Shown one piece after another: positions 20,212 to 30,900 of a stretch of DNA of 64,000 bases. This stretch comes from Ogataea parapolymorpha DL-1 (taxonomy: Eukaryota; Ascomycota; Pichiomycetes; Pichiales; Pichiaceae), in NCBI RefSeq assembly GCF_000187245.1, contig NC_027862.1, positions 1,240,001-1,304,000 of the forward strand, in the 5' to 3' direction. Each line of letters starts with the position of its first letter. Within the stretch, counting starts at the first letter, position 1. The position numbers and the translations under genes are program-made. The notes below the pieces were generated by a model. The model had not been told where the DNA came from, did not search any database, and saw only the letters and a list, made by a program, of their open reading frames with translations.

Positions 20212-23200
20212 ATGCCTTTGGGTCAAAAACCAACGAAGGAGGAGATTCGTCTTGCCGAAGACAAAGATCACTCCAAATACTGGAGGAGATGGGGAACTTA
20301 TATGGCTCAGAGGGCTTGGGGGCTGCCTCGTGAGGATTACACAGCTGATGGAGACGCATGGCAGTTTGATTTTGAGACTTCTAGGTCCAGAGTCTACAGA
20401 TGGACAGAAGACGGGTTAGGGGGTATATGCGATAACCACCAATACATCTGTTTGAGTTTGGCCTTCTGGAATGAAAATGACGATATTCTCAAAGAGAAAT
20501 TGTTCGGACTTCCTGGAGGTGTTTCTCCAAAGAGTGGCAACCATGGTGAGGATGTCAAGGAAATGTACTATTACCTGGACAACACACCAACCCACTCATA
20601 TGCCAAGTTTTTATACAAGTACCCAATTGGCAAATTTCCCTACGAGCAAATTTACGAAGAGAACTCTAAGAGGTCAAAACTGGAGCCTGAGTATGAGATT
20701 ACCGATACTGATGCTTTCAAGGATAACAACTACTTTGACATCTTTTTTGAAATGGCAAAGGATGCAGATGATCCTGAGGAACTAAATTTTAGAATCACCG
20801 CCTATAACCGTTCTCAGGCAGCAGCTCCTCTGCACATAATGCCACAGATTTTTTTCCGGAACACATGGGCCTGGGGAGAAAAGCAAAATGCTGAAAAGCC
20901 GGTACTTTCAAAGGAGTTCCCTGACTCTGAGTATTCCATTAAGGTGGATCATTTCAAATTAGGGGATCGCCGCCTTGTTTTTGCCCCCGCCCCAGGCGTA
21001 GATGAGGATTCCGAAGACGTTGAGCCGAAACTTCTTTTCTGTGACAATGAAACGAACTTCAAGCGGCTCTACGATGTGGAAAATAAAACAAAGTACACTA
21101 AAGATGGTTTCCACGACTATATTGTTGACGAAATCGAAGAAGCTGTCAACCCAGAGGCAAAGGGAACAAAGGCGTGCGCTTGGTTTGTGTTTGACGAAAA
21201 CGGGGGTATTCCGGCTGGTGACTTTGTCACAATAAGGTACAAACTGACAAAAAGCAAGGAGATAGAGTTTGACGAGGAGGAGTTTGATATGGTGTTTGAG
21301 GAACGCTTGTCTGAAGCAGATGAGTTTTACTGGAATGTTTCACCTCTTCCTCTTCCCCAGGAACTTCGCAATGTGCAGAGACAGGCTTTCAGTGGACTGC
21401 TATGGAATAAGCAGTTCTACCATTTTATTCACGACTTTTGGTACAGAGGAGACCCTAACTCTGACATTGCTCCCGTGATTGGCAGGGCCAACGGGAGAAA
21501 TAAAGACTGGAAAAACTTGTACAATGAAGACATCCTATCGATGCCAGATGATTTCGAATATCCTTTCTATTGTTCTTGGGACACCGCTTTCCATACAATT
21601 CCGTTTGCAATGATAGATCCAAATTTTGCCAAGAAGCAGCTCGATTTACTCACCAGAGAATGGTATATGTCTCCTCAAGGGCAAATTCCAGCATACGAAT
21701 GGAACTTTTCTGACTCAAATCCTCCTGTTCAAGCATGGGCTGCTTATAGAATATACAAGATCGAGAAGAAGATGTACAACCATCAGGACAGGCAATTTTT
21801 GGAAAGAGTGTTCCAGAAATTCTTGATCAACTTCACGTGGTGGGTGAATAGGAAGGATCCCGACGGGAATGGTATTTTTGAGGGCGGTTTTCTGGGTTTG
21901 GACAATATCAGCCTTTTCAATAGATCTGAGCCTCCCGCAAACGTTGAATTGTTCCAATCGGACTCCTCTGGATGGCTGGCGTGGTATGCTCTGGTCATGA
22001 TGAATATTGCTTTAGAGCTTGCAAAAGAGAATCCCGTCTATGAAGATGTGGCATCAAAATTTTTTGAACATTACCTGCTCATTGCTGATGCAATGTCCTA
22101 CTTGGCCCCTCCAGGTGTCTCCAATGAGGAGACTTTGATTCCTACCCCAGAATCTTTGTGGGACGAAGAAGACCAATTTTTCTATGACAAGATTCATTGG
22201 GGAGGTAATAAAACCTCTGCCATGAAGGTTCGTTCTTTGGTCGGATTGATTCCTTTGTTTGCAACTTGTACTCTTGAGCCTGAGTTGCTCGAGAGGTTCC
22301 CTAACTTCAGAAAAAGATTGAACTGGCTGATCGAGAACAAAAAGTACCTCATTGAAAGGAATATTGCATCCATGGAAACGAAAGGATCTGGGGATAGACT
22401 GCTCCTTTCCTTAGTTAGTAAAGAGCGTCTGGTTGCAATTCTGGAAAAACTGTTTGATGAGAATGAATTCTTGGCACCTTATGGTATTCGGTCACTTTCG
22501 AAGTATCACGAGAAAAATCCCGTGTCCATGAATATTAATGGCCAAGTGTATACCATCAATTACCTGCCAGGAGAGTCTGACTCTGGTCTTTTTGGAGGAA
22601 ACTCCAATTGGAGAGGACCAATTTGGTTTCCTACAAACTTCTTGCTGATCGAATCGCTGCTTAGATTTTATCTTTATTACGGTTCTGATCTCAAAGTTGA
22701 GGTTCCAAAGGGCAGCGGTCAGTTTTTGAATTTGGCACAAGCTGCTGAAGAGATCCAGCAGCGCCTAATTCTTCTTTTCTTACCAAACGAAAAGTATGAA
22801 CGTCCATATCATGGTCCAATCAAAGATCCACTATTGACCAGCGAATACTTTAGAGAGCTTGTCAACTTTTACGAGTATTTCGATGGAGACACTGGACGTG
22901 GGCTGGGTACCAAATGGCAATGTGGCTGGACAGCTCTGGTTGCTCGGTTTATTCAGGATGTGGGAGTCGCTTGTAGAACTCCCAACAGGCCTCGGCACAG
23001 GAGGTCGTATTACGATGAGGATGAAATTAAAAACTATACACCTAGGCCATCTCCATTTCCGCTGCTTGTTAGGCGCAAGTCTGGCAAGTCGCTCTTGAAC
23101 CTTACTGCAGAAAAGCTGGACATTGAAGACGACGAGAAGGCCGCACACAAAGTTCCCGGTCTGAGCCGTAAAGCATCAATCAAGACTATGAATTCCGATA

Positions 23201-23310
23201 ATTTGGAGCAACACGAAGATCTGATGAAGCAAGTGCGTGATGCAATGGCCAATTATAAAGTGGAAGACGAGATTGTTGTTTCTAGTGAGGAATTCGAAAC
23301 CAAGAAATGA
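20212..23310 (+). CDS. Large GH63-like glucosidase (bacterial-type, cytosolic)
   Basis: This 1032-aa protein belongs to the (alpha/alpha)6-barrel GH63-like 'glucosidase' family found in actinobacteria and some fungi. It is not ER glucosidase I (Cwh41). The N terminus (RLAEDKDHSKYWRRWGTYM, then DYTADGDAW and GNHGEDVKEMYYYLDNTPTH) is diagnostic. The catalytic barrel contains CSWDTAFHTIPFAMIDP, YEWNFSDSNPPVQAWA, SDSSGWLAWYALVMMN and GNSNWRGPIWFPTNFL. There is no signal peptide or membrane helix, so it is probably cytosolic. The last ~110 residues (basic, then acidic, with KASIKTMNSD) lie outside the enzyme fold. The substrate is unknown; glycogen-like or mannosylglycerate-like glycans are possibilities only. 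I know of no S. cerevisiae ortholog. Confidence 0.87.
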   Translation: MPLGQKPTKEEIRLAEDKDHSKYWRRWGTYMAQRAWGLPREDYTADGDAWQFDFETSRSRVYRWTEDGLGGICDNHQYICLSLAFWNENDDILKEKLFGLPGGVSPKSGNHGEDVKEMYYYLDNTPTHSYAKFLYKYPIGKFPYEQIYEENSKRSKLEPEYEITDTDAFKDNNYFDIFFEMAKDADDPEELNFRITAYNRSQAAAPLHIMPQIFFRNTWAWGEKQNAEKPVLSKEFPDSEYSIKVDHFKLGDRRLVFAPAPGVDEDSEDVEPKLLFCDNETNFKRLYDVENKTKYTKDGFHDYIVDEIEEAVNPEAKGTKACAWFVFDENGGIPAGDFVTIRYKLTKSKEIEFDEEEFDMVFEERLSEADEFYWNVSPLPLPQELRNVQRQAFSGLLWNKQFYHFIHDFWYRGDPNSDIAPVIGRANGRNKDWKNLYNEDILSMPDDFEYPFYCSWDTAFHTIPFAMIDPNFAKKQLDLLTREWYMSPQGQIPAYEWNFSDSNPPVQAWAAYRIYKIEKKMYNHQDRQFLERVFQKFLINFTWWVNRKDPDGNGIFEGGFLGLDNISLFNRSEPPANVELFQSDSSGWLAWYALVMMNIALELAKENPVYEDVASKFFEHYLLIADAMSYLAPPGVSNEETLIPTPESLWDEEDQFFYDKIHWGGNKTSAMKVRSLVGLIPLFATCTLEPELLERFPNFRKRLNWLIENKKYLIERNIASMETKGSGDRLLLSLVSKERLVAILEKLFDENEFLAPYGIRSLSKYHEKNPVSMNINGQVYTINYLPGESDSGLFGGNSNWRGPIWFPTNFLLIESLLRFYLYYGSDLKVEVPKGSGQFLNLAQAAEEIQQRLILLFLPNEKYERPYHGPIKDPLLTSEYFRELVNFYEYFDGDTGRGLGTKWQCGWTALVARFIQDVGVACRTPNRPRHRRSYYDEDEIKNYTPRPSPFPLLVRRKSGKSLLNLTAEKLDIEDDEKAAHKVPGLSRKASIKTMNSDNLEQHEDLMKQVRDAMANYKVEDEIVVSSEEFETKK

Positions 23311-23318
23311 GCATATAT

Positions 23319-23957
23319 TTAATTGAATTTGCTGATAATTGTTAGGAAGATCAACATTATAAGAACAGCGATGATTCCATAGGTGATCATCTTGTTTGTT
23401 GCAAGGCGGCGAGTCATCGTTTTCAAAGTAGCGAGCGATCTGTCGACGTAGGTGTCGGCCTCGGTTAAAGTTTCGCGCGCATTCAAGATCTGCTCTCTCT
23501 GCGAACGGAGGTTATCTAAAATACCGGTACCGACCGTTTCGGTTTCCAGAGCTGTTCGCGTAGCCTCATTGAGCCTTTGCGTGGACCTGTCAATTGAGGA
23601 ATGAGAGTTGAGCAGTTTCTGTCTTTGGTTGTAGTCGTCTTGGCTGCCGACTCCCAAAAGATTCACTCTATCGTTATCATCCATCAGCGATTTGAGGTCC
23701 GACTTGAGTCTTTCTAGATCTTGTTTATACGTTCTAGTCTTGGCATTGTAGGAAGATCTTTGATGGGTGGCAAGCTGGTGCACTTCTAGAGACATGGAGT
23801 CGATAAGGTCATAACCATCGTCTATGAGCTTTTCCACCTCTCTCATGAGGTCCACGCGTGTATTTTGATCTGCCAGCCCATATATTTGATTCAGCTTTTG
23901 TTGGGCCTCCGAAAAGGCCAGCTTGAAGTCGGTCTCGTAGTTATCAAACAAAGACAT
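23319..23957 (-). CDS. VTI1: Qb-SNARE Vti1
   Basis: Vti1 works in several fusion steps: Golgi retrograde traffic, endosome-vacuole traffic and homotypic vacuole fusion. It is 212 aa (S. cerevisiae 217) with an N-terminal three-helix domain (about 5-95), the SNARE motif near 125-185 including the central-layer glutamine in LRSQREQIL, and a C-terminal anchor (ITYGIIAVLIMLIFLTIISKF). The stop codon is 8 bp from the glucosidase stop (convergent). The promoter is shared with YAH1 and contains GATCGACGC at 23998-24006. Confidence 0.95.
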   Translation of the reverse strand: MSLFDNYETDFKLAFSEAQQKLNQIYGLADQNTRVDLMREVEKLIDDGYDLIDSMSLEVHQLATHQRSSYNAKTRTYKQDLERLKSDLKSLMDDNDRVNLLGVGSQDDYNQRQKLLNSHSSIDRSTQRLNEATRTALETETVGTGILDNLRSQREQILNARETLTEADTYVDRSLATLKTMTRRLATNKMITYGIIAVLIMLIFLTIISKFN

Positions 23958-24090
23958 AAAGAATTATTCCAGATAGTGCTGTACTTTTTTTAAAGCCGAT
24001 CGACGCCTCTTTTCTCCGAGTGCTCCATAACCGGGGCCCGAGCCAATAATTTTCAGGACTAAAGTAATCTCTATATATAAAAACTCCTTC

Positions 24091-24582
24091 ATGAGAATCG
24101 CAGCATTAAAAGGCACCAGGCCCTTGTTCAGGCCGTCTGTGATACGTACGATTCCGTATACACAAACAAAGTGGATACGACCACTGCATTCGACAACTCC
24201 TATTTTTCACGGACATATCAAAAAGCCGAACCCCGGAGAAGAATTGCACATCACTTTCATCACCAAAGACGGATCACAGAAGACATTTGAGGTGGCCGAG
24301 GGCGACTCAATCCTTGATATCGCCCAGGCTAACCATATTGACATGGAAGGTGCGTGTGGAGGCTCGTGCGCCTGCTCCACGTGCCATATTATAGTCGATC
24401 CCGATTATTATGATTTAATCCCCGAGCCAGATGATGACGAGAACGATATGCTGGATCTGGCTTTCGGACTGACCGAAACGAGTCGTTTGGGGTGCCAGGT
24501 GCATATGACCAAAGAGTTGGATGGCATACGCGTGGCTTTGCCAGCAATGACAAGAAACTTGCAAGTTGGCGATTTCAAATGA
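24091..24582 (+). CDS. YAH1: Mitochondrial [2Fe-2S] ferredoxin (adrenodoxin) Yah1
   Basis: This essential matrix ferredoxin supplies electrons for Fe-S cluster, heme A and coenzyme Q synthesis. The presequence is about 1-45 (Arg-rich, with a cleavage-like LHSTTPIFHGH). The ferredoxin domain includes the cluster ligands GACGGSCACSTCH (CX5CX2C) and the distal Cys in RLGCQVHMTKELDG, plus the acidic partner-binding helix PEPDDDENDML. It is 163 aa versus 172 in S. cerevisiae. Confidence 0.96.
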   Translation: MRIAALKGTRPLFRPSVIRTIPYTQTKWIRPLHSTTPIFHGHIKKPNPGEELHITFITKDGSQKTFEVAEGDSILDIAQANHIDMEGACGGSCACSTCHIIVDPDYYDLIPEPDDDENDMLDLAFGLTETSRLGCQVHMTKELDGIRVALPAMTRNLQVGDFK

Positions 24583-24627
24583 GCTGAGCGTCTTATATAT
24601 AATAATGGCTCTATAATGACAATTCGA

Positions 24628-26769
24628 TCATTGCAAATTTTTCCCAAAACTAATCTTGGCCACCTCGATGGGCACGTTCAATACTGCGTTGTTGGTTGAG
24701 TGTTTTTTGAAGCCCAGCTTTAACGTCAGGTAGTACAGTTTAGTGAAGTAGCATATGCTGAAGCTAGGCAACAGAGTCAGCTTTCGTATAGTAGCGTAAT
24801 CCCACTTGAGTTTGATTTTGAACTTGGTTGAGCAGCCCTCACTGGTTTTCACCCATTTAGGCTGGCTCCGTAAAATAATCTCTTCAAAGACTGGCAGAGT
24901 TTTTTGCGCCAGGCCGATATTTGAGAGAGAGATCAGATCGTGGCACAGTTGCTTTTCTATGCCGCGGCCGGTCTGTCTAGCGAGCGATTTGAGTTCTGAA
25001 AGATAATTTGAAAATTCGTCCTTCACACCTATTATAGCATTCGCCGGGGTCTCGGCCTGGAGCAGAAAGTCCGGATCAAAAGTGACAGGAATAGGCGATG
25101 GCGAGGAGATTGTGCATGACTTCAATGCTGGACGCACATACGCAATCTCCGGGGGGTGAGATGAGGTGGTATACAGTTGGATTTCCACCTCATTGGAAAA
25201 AGAGATAGACTCCATTTTGGACACCAGCGCATTAAGTGTCTCGTCGTTCAGCGATCTTAGACTGCTGAACGAGCTGACAGGAGCAAGTTCGCCTCCATGC
25301 GGAGACGTCACGGGACTCAGGACAGGGGATTGAAGCGGCACCTGCGAAAGAACTGACGCCTGCTGCTGCTCGATCTCTGTCGACGAGATCTTGGAGAGCA
25401 CGCTGGGCACAATGTAGCCAAGTCGCACATTTTTGCTTATCGAGGCCTCGAACCTGAGTTGATTAGGTTTTTCAGAAGATTTGGCATTTGGGAATCCAAA
25501 TAGCTTTTTCTTGTAGAGCGGAAAAGTGGTGCTATTTTGGTACCTGTCTGTAGTGTGCGAAATTATTGGCTCTGCAGATAAGTTTAAATTCATTTTCTTG
25601 AGCTTTTCGGTGGCCAAGCTGAGCTCGTTGGCTTCGCGCTCGTCTTCGATTCCTGCTGATCGCAAGAACTTGATTTTGGTGAGCCTCTCTATCGCCTCCT
25701 CGGCAGCTCTGGAAACTCGCTCCAATTGCTGCTTGGTGGATCTACTTCCGAGGTTCTGATTATCTTTGTAAGATGGTAAGTCAAGAGACTCGTCGGGGAT
25801 GAATCTGAAAAAATGCTGCTCGTCTTTGATCATAATGAATTTTTTCATCGGGTCGTTCTTGTAAATGTCCTGATACTTGCCAATCATTCGCACTGTGATG
25901 GCATATGATACCGACTGACCATTTTCGCTCTGATCGTTGAGCAGAATCGGCGAGCCGATGTCCTGCAGCCGGCCGTATCCCAGCGACTCATTGATTGCGA
26001 TTTGTCTGGCTCTGCCGTTGAAACTCTCGCGGTCGAGCCCAAACGATGGTGGCAGCTTCTCAAAGTGCTCATAGATGTGGTGGTCACATGAGTTTTCGAG
26101 CAGTGTTTCGGGCAGCCTAAAGTAGAAGAATTTTTTGTGTTTGCTCCCTGGTTCGAGCACCTTCGACTCGGGAAAGCCGTAATACGTCTCGTCAAACGGG
26201 TCGTACGTGCACTGCGTGGGTGTGGGAAAATTTGCCGTCGGATAGAACCCGTCCATATAGCATGCTCCGAAATCGAACATCTTGAGAAATGTACGCTTGG
26301 TCACCTTGTTGGTCATTATGGAAGGAATGGTGACGTAGCCTTCGAGCGACACTAAAAACATTTCAAAGGGAACCCTTGTACTCGTCGGATTGTGCACCGT
26401 GACACAGCCGGTAACGATATCGCCAGCATGGAACTCCTTTAGTGGATTACCACGCTCAACGCTCTTTCCCATCTCAGGGAAGGTTTTGGTGGCTCTGATG
26501 GTGATCTTGACTGACGAGGTGATTCTATCCAGCTGGTCCAGATTGTTCAGCAGCAGTTTCTCGTTATCGCGCACATGGAGGATTTCCTGATTCCGTATAG
26601 TGTTGTTTGGCCTGTACAAAGGAGGATCCTCGTTGACAGCAGTATGGTAGTCCGGCAGTCCATCAGCGCGCGAAAACTGCTCTATCTGAGTCAATGTGCG
26701 GTTGAGTAGCTCGTTGTCGGTCTCGAACGTTGGCAGAACATCGTATGGAATGACTTCGGAGTCTGACAT
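24628..26769 (-). CDS. BUL1: Bul1/Bul2-like arrestin adaptor of the Rsp5 ubiquitin ligase
   Basis: Bul proteins recruit Rsp5 to nutrient permeases for ubiquitination. The protein is 713 aa (S. cerevisiae Bul1 976). Near the N terminus are LPDY (38-41) and PPLY (49-52), the second a canonical PPxY ligand for Rsp5 WW domains. The Bul N-terminal arrestin-type region follows (FHAGDIVTGCVTVHNPT; VPFEMFLVSLEGYVTIPS), and a C-terminal Bul domain contains paired beta-rich blocks. The start is the ATG at 26769; the frame continues upstream only through a TTG. BUL1 and BUL2 are duplicates in S. cerevisiae, so this single gene stands for both. Confidence 0.85.
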   Translation of the reverse strand: MSDSEVIPYDVLPTFETDNELLNRTLTQIEQFSRADGLPDYHTAVNEDPPLYRPNNTIRNQEILHVRDNEKLLLNNLDQLDRITSSVKITIRATKTFPEMGKSVERGNPLKEFHAGDIVTGCVTVHNPTSTRVPFEMFLVSLEGYVTIPSIMTNKVTKRTFLKMFDFGACYMDGFYPTANFPTPTQCTYDPFDETYYGFPESKVLEPGSKHKKFFYFRLPETLLENSCDHHIYEHFEKLPPSFGLDRESFNGRARQIAINESLGYGRLQDIGSPILLNDQSENGQSVSYAITVRMIGKYQDIYKNDPMKKFIMIKDEQHFFRFIPDESLDLPSYKDNQNLGSRSTKQQLERVSRAAEEAIERLTKIKFLRSAGIEDEREANELSLATEKLKKMNLNLSAEPIISHTTDRYQNSTTFPLYKKKLFGFPNAKSSEKPNQLRFEASISKNVRLGYIVPSVLSKISSTEIEQQQASVLSQVPLQSPVLSPVTSPHGGELAPVSSFSSLRSLNDETLNALVSKMESISFSNEVEIQLYTTSSHPPEIAYVRPALKSCTISSPSPIPVTFDPDFLLQAETPANAIIGVKDEFSNYLSELKSLARQTGRGIEKQLCHDLISLSNIGLAQKTLPVFEEIILRSQPKWVKTSEGCSTKFKIKLKWDYATIRKLTLLPSFSICYFTKLYYLTLKLGFKKHSTNNAVLNVPIEVAKISFGKNLQ

Positions 26770-26833
26770 TTTCAGAGCCAAATTTAAAAAGCTCTTTTTC
26801 TAAATGTGTATTTATTTTTCATCTGATCTATAA

Positions 26834-27949
26834 ATGGCCATCGTGTTTAAATGGCCCTGGCTGGGCATAGCGGTAAGTACGCGTTCAGGCCGCCTTCTAA
26901 TTCAATAGATACCTAGTCTGCTGATCGCTTCCATCCAATTGTGTGCCCATTACCTGTTCTACAGAGACCGTGCCGATCAAACCAAGCTAGTGATTCTCGC
27001 TGCATTGGTCTGGTACTCCTACTATTTGGCCATCTATACGTCGCCAGGACACCCACCCAACAACTATACCGTGGATAAATCTCAGAAGCCGCAGAAACAA
27101 TGGTACAAGTACTGTTCCAAATGCAAACATTACAAACCAGAGAGAACTCACCATTGCAAAACATGTAGACGCTGCATTCTGAAAATGGATCACCACTGTC
27201 CATGGACAATGAACTGCGTCGGCCACGAGAACATACCTCATTTCATGAGATTTCTCACCTGGGTTCTCGTAGCTGTCTCTTACACGTTTTCGTTCTTAGT
27301 GAGAAAATTGTCCTCCTACTACAAAAACAGGAACCTGCCAGCTTATTTGGTCGGCAAAAAGGAACTCGCTCTTGTGATTGTGTGCACATTGCTATGTGTA
27401 TTCATCCTGTTCACTATAGGAATCCTATTCTTGCGCACTCTTTTCAATCTGATCAGCAACGAAACCACAATAGAAAGCTGGGAGCGCGAAAGAGTCCACT
27501 CACAATTCTACACTGAAAAGTTCTGGACCAAGGTGAGAGCAAATTACCAGAGAATTCACGGCAAGCCGCTTCCAGAACTGACGTCCTGGAAAACAAATTA
27601 CAGAGAACTGAGACGCGACTCGCAGATTCCTCCAAACTTCTCATACGATGATCTAGTCTTCCCATACGACTCAGGCTCCACGTTCCAAAATCTGTGCATG
27701 GCTCTTGGCCCAGTGCATCTCTGGCTTTGGCCTTGGGGAAAACCCAAAGAAAACGGAATTGACTTTGAAAAGGTCAGTGAGGACGAAGACCAATTGAATC
27801 TGCCTTGGCCTCCGGATGGCTCCAACTACGATAACGATCCTTCTGATGAAACTACCGTCTCCTCGTGGATTAACGATCTTGGCGAGACTCTGGATGACTT
27901 TGGCGTCGACCTGGCCACAGAACCTTACGAAGCACCAAAAGATATCTAA
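26834..27949 (+). CDS. PFA4: DHHC palmitoyltransferase Pfa4 (spliced)
   Basis: Pfa4 is an ER S-palmitoyltransferase; in S. cerevisiae it acts on chitin synthase Chs3 and amino-acid permeases. Exons are 26834-26872 (13 codons) and 26909-27949, giving 359 aa. Splicing restores KWPWLGIA|IPSLLIASIQL, which matches the start of S. cerevisiae Pfa4 and forms the first membrane helix; without exon 1 the protein lacks an ATG there. The DHHC-CRD is complete: CSKCKHYKPERTHHC, then CRRCILKMDHHCPWTMNC. Further helices lie about 105-125 and 155-180. The C terminus has the family tag LPWPPDG and DLGETLDDFGVD. The gene is convergent with SIN3. Confidence 0.95.
26873..26908 (+). other. PFA4 intron, 36 nt
   Basis: The intron has donor GTAAGT, branch-like TTCTAAT and acceptor CAATAG. 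The reading frame is phase 0 on both sides, and the acceptor AG is part of an in-frame TAG that would stop translation if unspliced. Homology on both sides (LGIA then IPSLLI) fixes the junction. Confidence 0.9.
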
Positions 27950-27992
27950 TCATAGTGACATACTTTATTATACACAAACTGCCAAAAACCCA

Positions 27993-30900
27993 TTACTCAC
28001 CCTCATTGTTGGTGTCGGCACTAGTGTGGTCGGTTTGGGAAGGGGCGCCCGCGGAAACAACAGTGTCCCGCCCAGTGCTCACTGTATCTCCCGCAGAATC
28101 GATCAGTTTGCTACCCGCTTGTTGATAAGCCTGCGGACCTTGCTCGATCCAAGCTTTGAACTGTTTATTAGCTTCTTCAATCTCGCCTTCATCCAACTCC
28201 TTTCCAAGCCCGAATTCGCCATCTAAGGCTTCCTGTAAACTCCTCATCCTAATTTCTTTGCTTAAACGTTTTTCGTCCTTGCTGAATGCAGTGTCCCGCA
28301 CAAACACATCATAAGAGCCCGGCTCAAACACTAATCTGTACGTCTCCTTATCAATTTTGACCTTCAGCTTGGAGTCTGCGATACCATCAATCTCTCCTTC
28401 CTCCTCCTCTTCCTCTTCGACGTTGGACTTCAAGAAAGGAAGCAAAATTGCGTTTGGATCAATACCTTCTGTAGGATGGGACATGGCGTAACTGGTGAGA
28501 TAGTAGTTCCACTTCTCTTCTGGTGTCTTCGAGTCATCACGGATCGTGGTATCGTCCAATGCCAAGAATGTGATCGTCGTGTCGTTGGCAGCCTTGTTGA
28601 AAACAATCTTGAACATGTTCTCATCCGAAGCCATCAGGTTGCGGACCTGCATTCTGTAGATGATTTGGTCTCTTGCGGTCGTCTTGGAGTTGTTCCGGTC
28701 CTTCTCCATCAGCAGAACGATTTCGGTACACTTTGAGTCACTAACAATGTTGTGGCAGTGCTTCAAAAGACCAGAAATAACCTTGTCCACGGTGAACAGC
28801 TTAAATGCTTTGTTGCGGAATCCTTGACGGAGGGTCTCTTCAAAATTGTTTTGGTCCAAAGAGCCCTCAATGACTTTTGCGCAAAGTTCCAGAGCTTCAT
28901 TGTACGAGTCATCGCCCTTAATGTTGATACCCATCTCCTCTAATTGATCATTGATCAGACCCAAATCCTTGGCAAAAGGTGTCACCTTTCTCGATTTGAT
29001 CTCTTTGTTGACGCTTGGAGCCATCTGTTTGATTTCAAGTAAACGCTCATAAAGAGTGTTCAAAAAGCGGTAGAACACATAGAGCTGGGTGTTGCAGAAC
29101 ATGTTGAACTCGGTCCGATCGTCACCATAGGAGATATTCGGTCTGTCATTCGTAATCCAATTTGTTTGCGCTCTTTCGACTTCATCATTCTCTTCGCCCT
29201 GCGAAGCGGTCTGAGCAGAACCCGCGGAGTCAGATTCCTCATCGCCTTCGTTCTTCTTTGGTTTTTTAACTTTCTTTAAGACGTCCCTCAAAAGATCGTT
29301 TTCCCTCGATCTCTTCTTTGACTGGGACAGAGTAGGAACAGCTGGCACAGTTTCCTTATTGTCGGGATCTTCTTTTTGCACTTCCTTCACTTGGCCGACA
29401 GATCTTCTTGCCATAGCATTATCGATGAATTTGGAGTCTAGGAAGAAAAATTTGGCAATGAAAGATCTGAGGAATCCTTCAATTTTTTCCTTATCATACT
29501 GGGAATACGTCTGGCTGTGAGATAAGTAGCAGTCAACTAGCTTGAGAATATCCATGAAAACCTCAAAGTCATCGTAATGATAACTCAATTGCGGAGCTGG
29601 GATAGGCATCAATGGGTGCAGCTTCTTTTGCATTTGCTCTTGCTTGATTGTAGAGATCTCACTAACTAGCTGCTTGTTGGTCAAAAGCTTCTTGTCTATC
29701 TGCTTAAATGTCAAACCAAGGTGGTCAAGAGACTTGTAGAAAGCTTTTTGTTCCAATTCCCTCCAAACTTTGTTCCATTCACGATGAGCTCTCTTCCACT
29801 CCTCGTCCTTCTGCTTTAGTCTTTTCAGAACAACCGGAACAGCAACAGCAGGATTTTCATGAAGAGCCTCGATGACTTCAAAACCCTTATCCTTGTCATA
29901 CACTTTTCTGATCACTTTCTTGTATATCGTGACAGATGTGTGGCCAAGCCCTGGTGGGAGCTTGAACTTGGCCTTTTCATCTGGTGTCATATTTGCAAGT
30001 CGGTTGGCAATCGTTTCAAGCGTTTGAATGGTTCTAAGGTTGGCTTCCATGTAGAAATCATATTCGTGTCTTTCTTCTTCAATTCGGAACAGAATGTCCT
30101 CATACTGATTCTTACGATGAGCAATAAATCCAGACTCTTCCGAAGCCCAGACTGGGTGTCCTGCCCATTCGTCATTCAGAACTTCCCAGCACATTTCATC
30201 TCTGCCAGAACAAGGCATGTATGTTTGTGACTTTGGAAGCAATCTATAGGACGGGCCACACGCTTTGCACATCATGAGATCCAGTTGCTGTTTCTTGATT
30301 GCAATATTCTCAATATGAAGGGGTTTCTCTTCCCACCCAACAAAGGACTTGAACCAGTCAAAGAGATCAGGGAAGCCACCAATGAATCCTTCCGCCTTCT
30401 CAACCAGCGTGTCCTTATCAATAACTTCGCTGGTGTAAAGCCTGAGAAACTTGAGAAACTCGTTGTAGGTTTGCTTATTGTTGATAGCCTTCTTCACCTT
30501 ATCGAAGAAGGTAACCTCATCCGTGAGATCAGACTCAACGGCATTTGGATAAACTGGCTCCGGAACACCTGGTAGCAAAGAAGGGTTTTCGTCTTTCCGT
30601 CTGGGTTGCAAAGAAGCACGTATGTTGGAGACTGGAGGCTCATCATATGGTTGCGTCATCTGATAAGACTTTTGCGAGGGAATAGATTGAGATAGCTGCT
30701 GTGAACCCCACCTCTTCTTTTTATCTTTAGAAGGCATTTGAGGCACAGGCTGGCGGAAAGTTGGAGGCTGGAAACTTCCAACAGGAGGGAGTTGAACATT
30801 CGACTGTTGCGGTTGGGCTTGTGAATGAGGCTGACCTAGATGCCCCGCCTGCTTCCCATCATAATACACCTGACCGTAGTTGTTGTATTCACCCAGCTGC

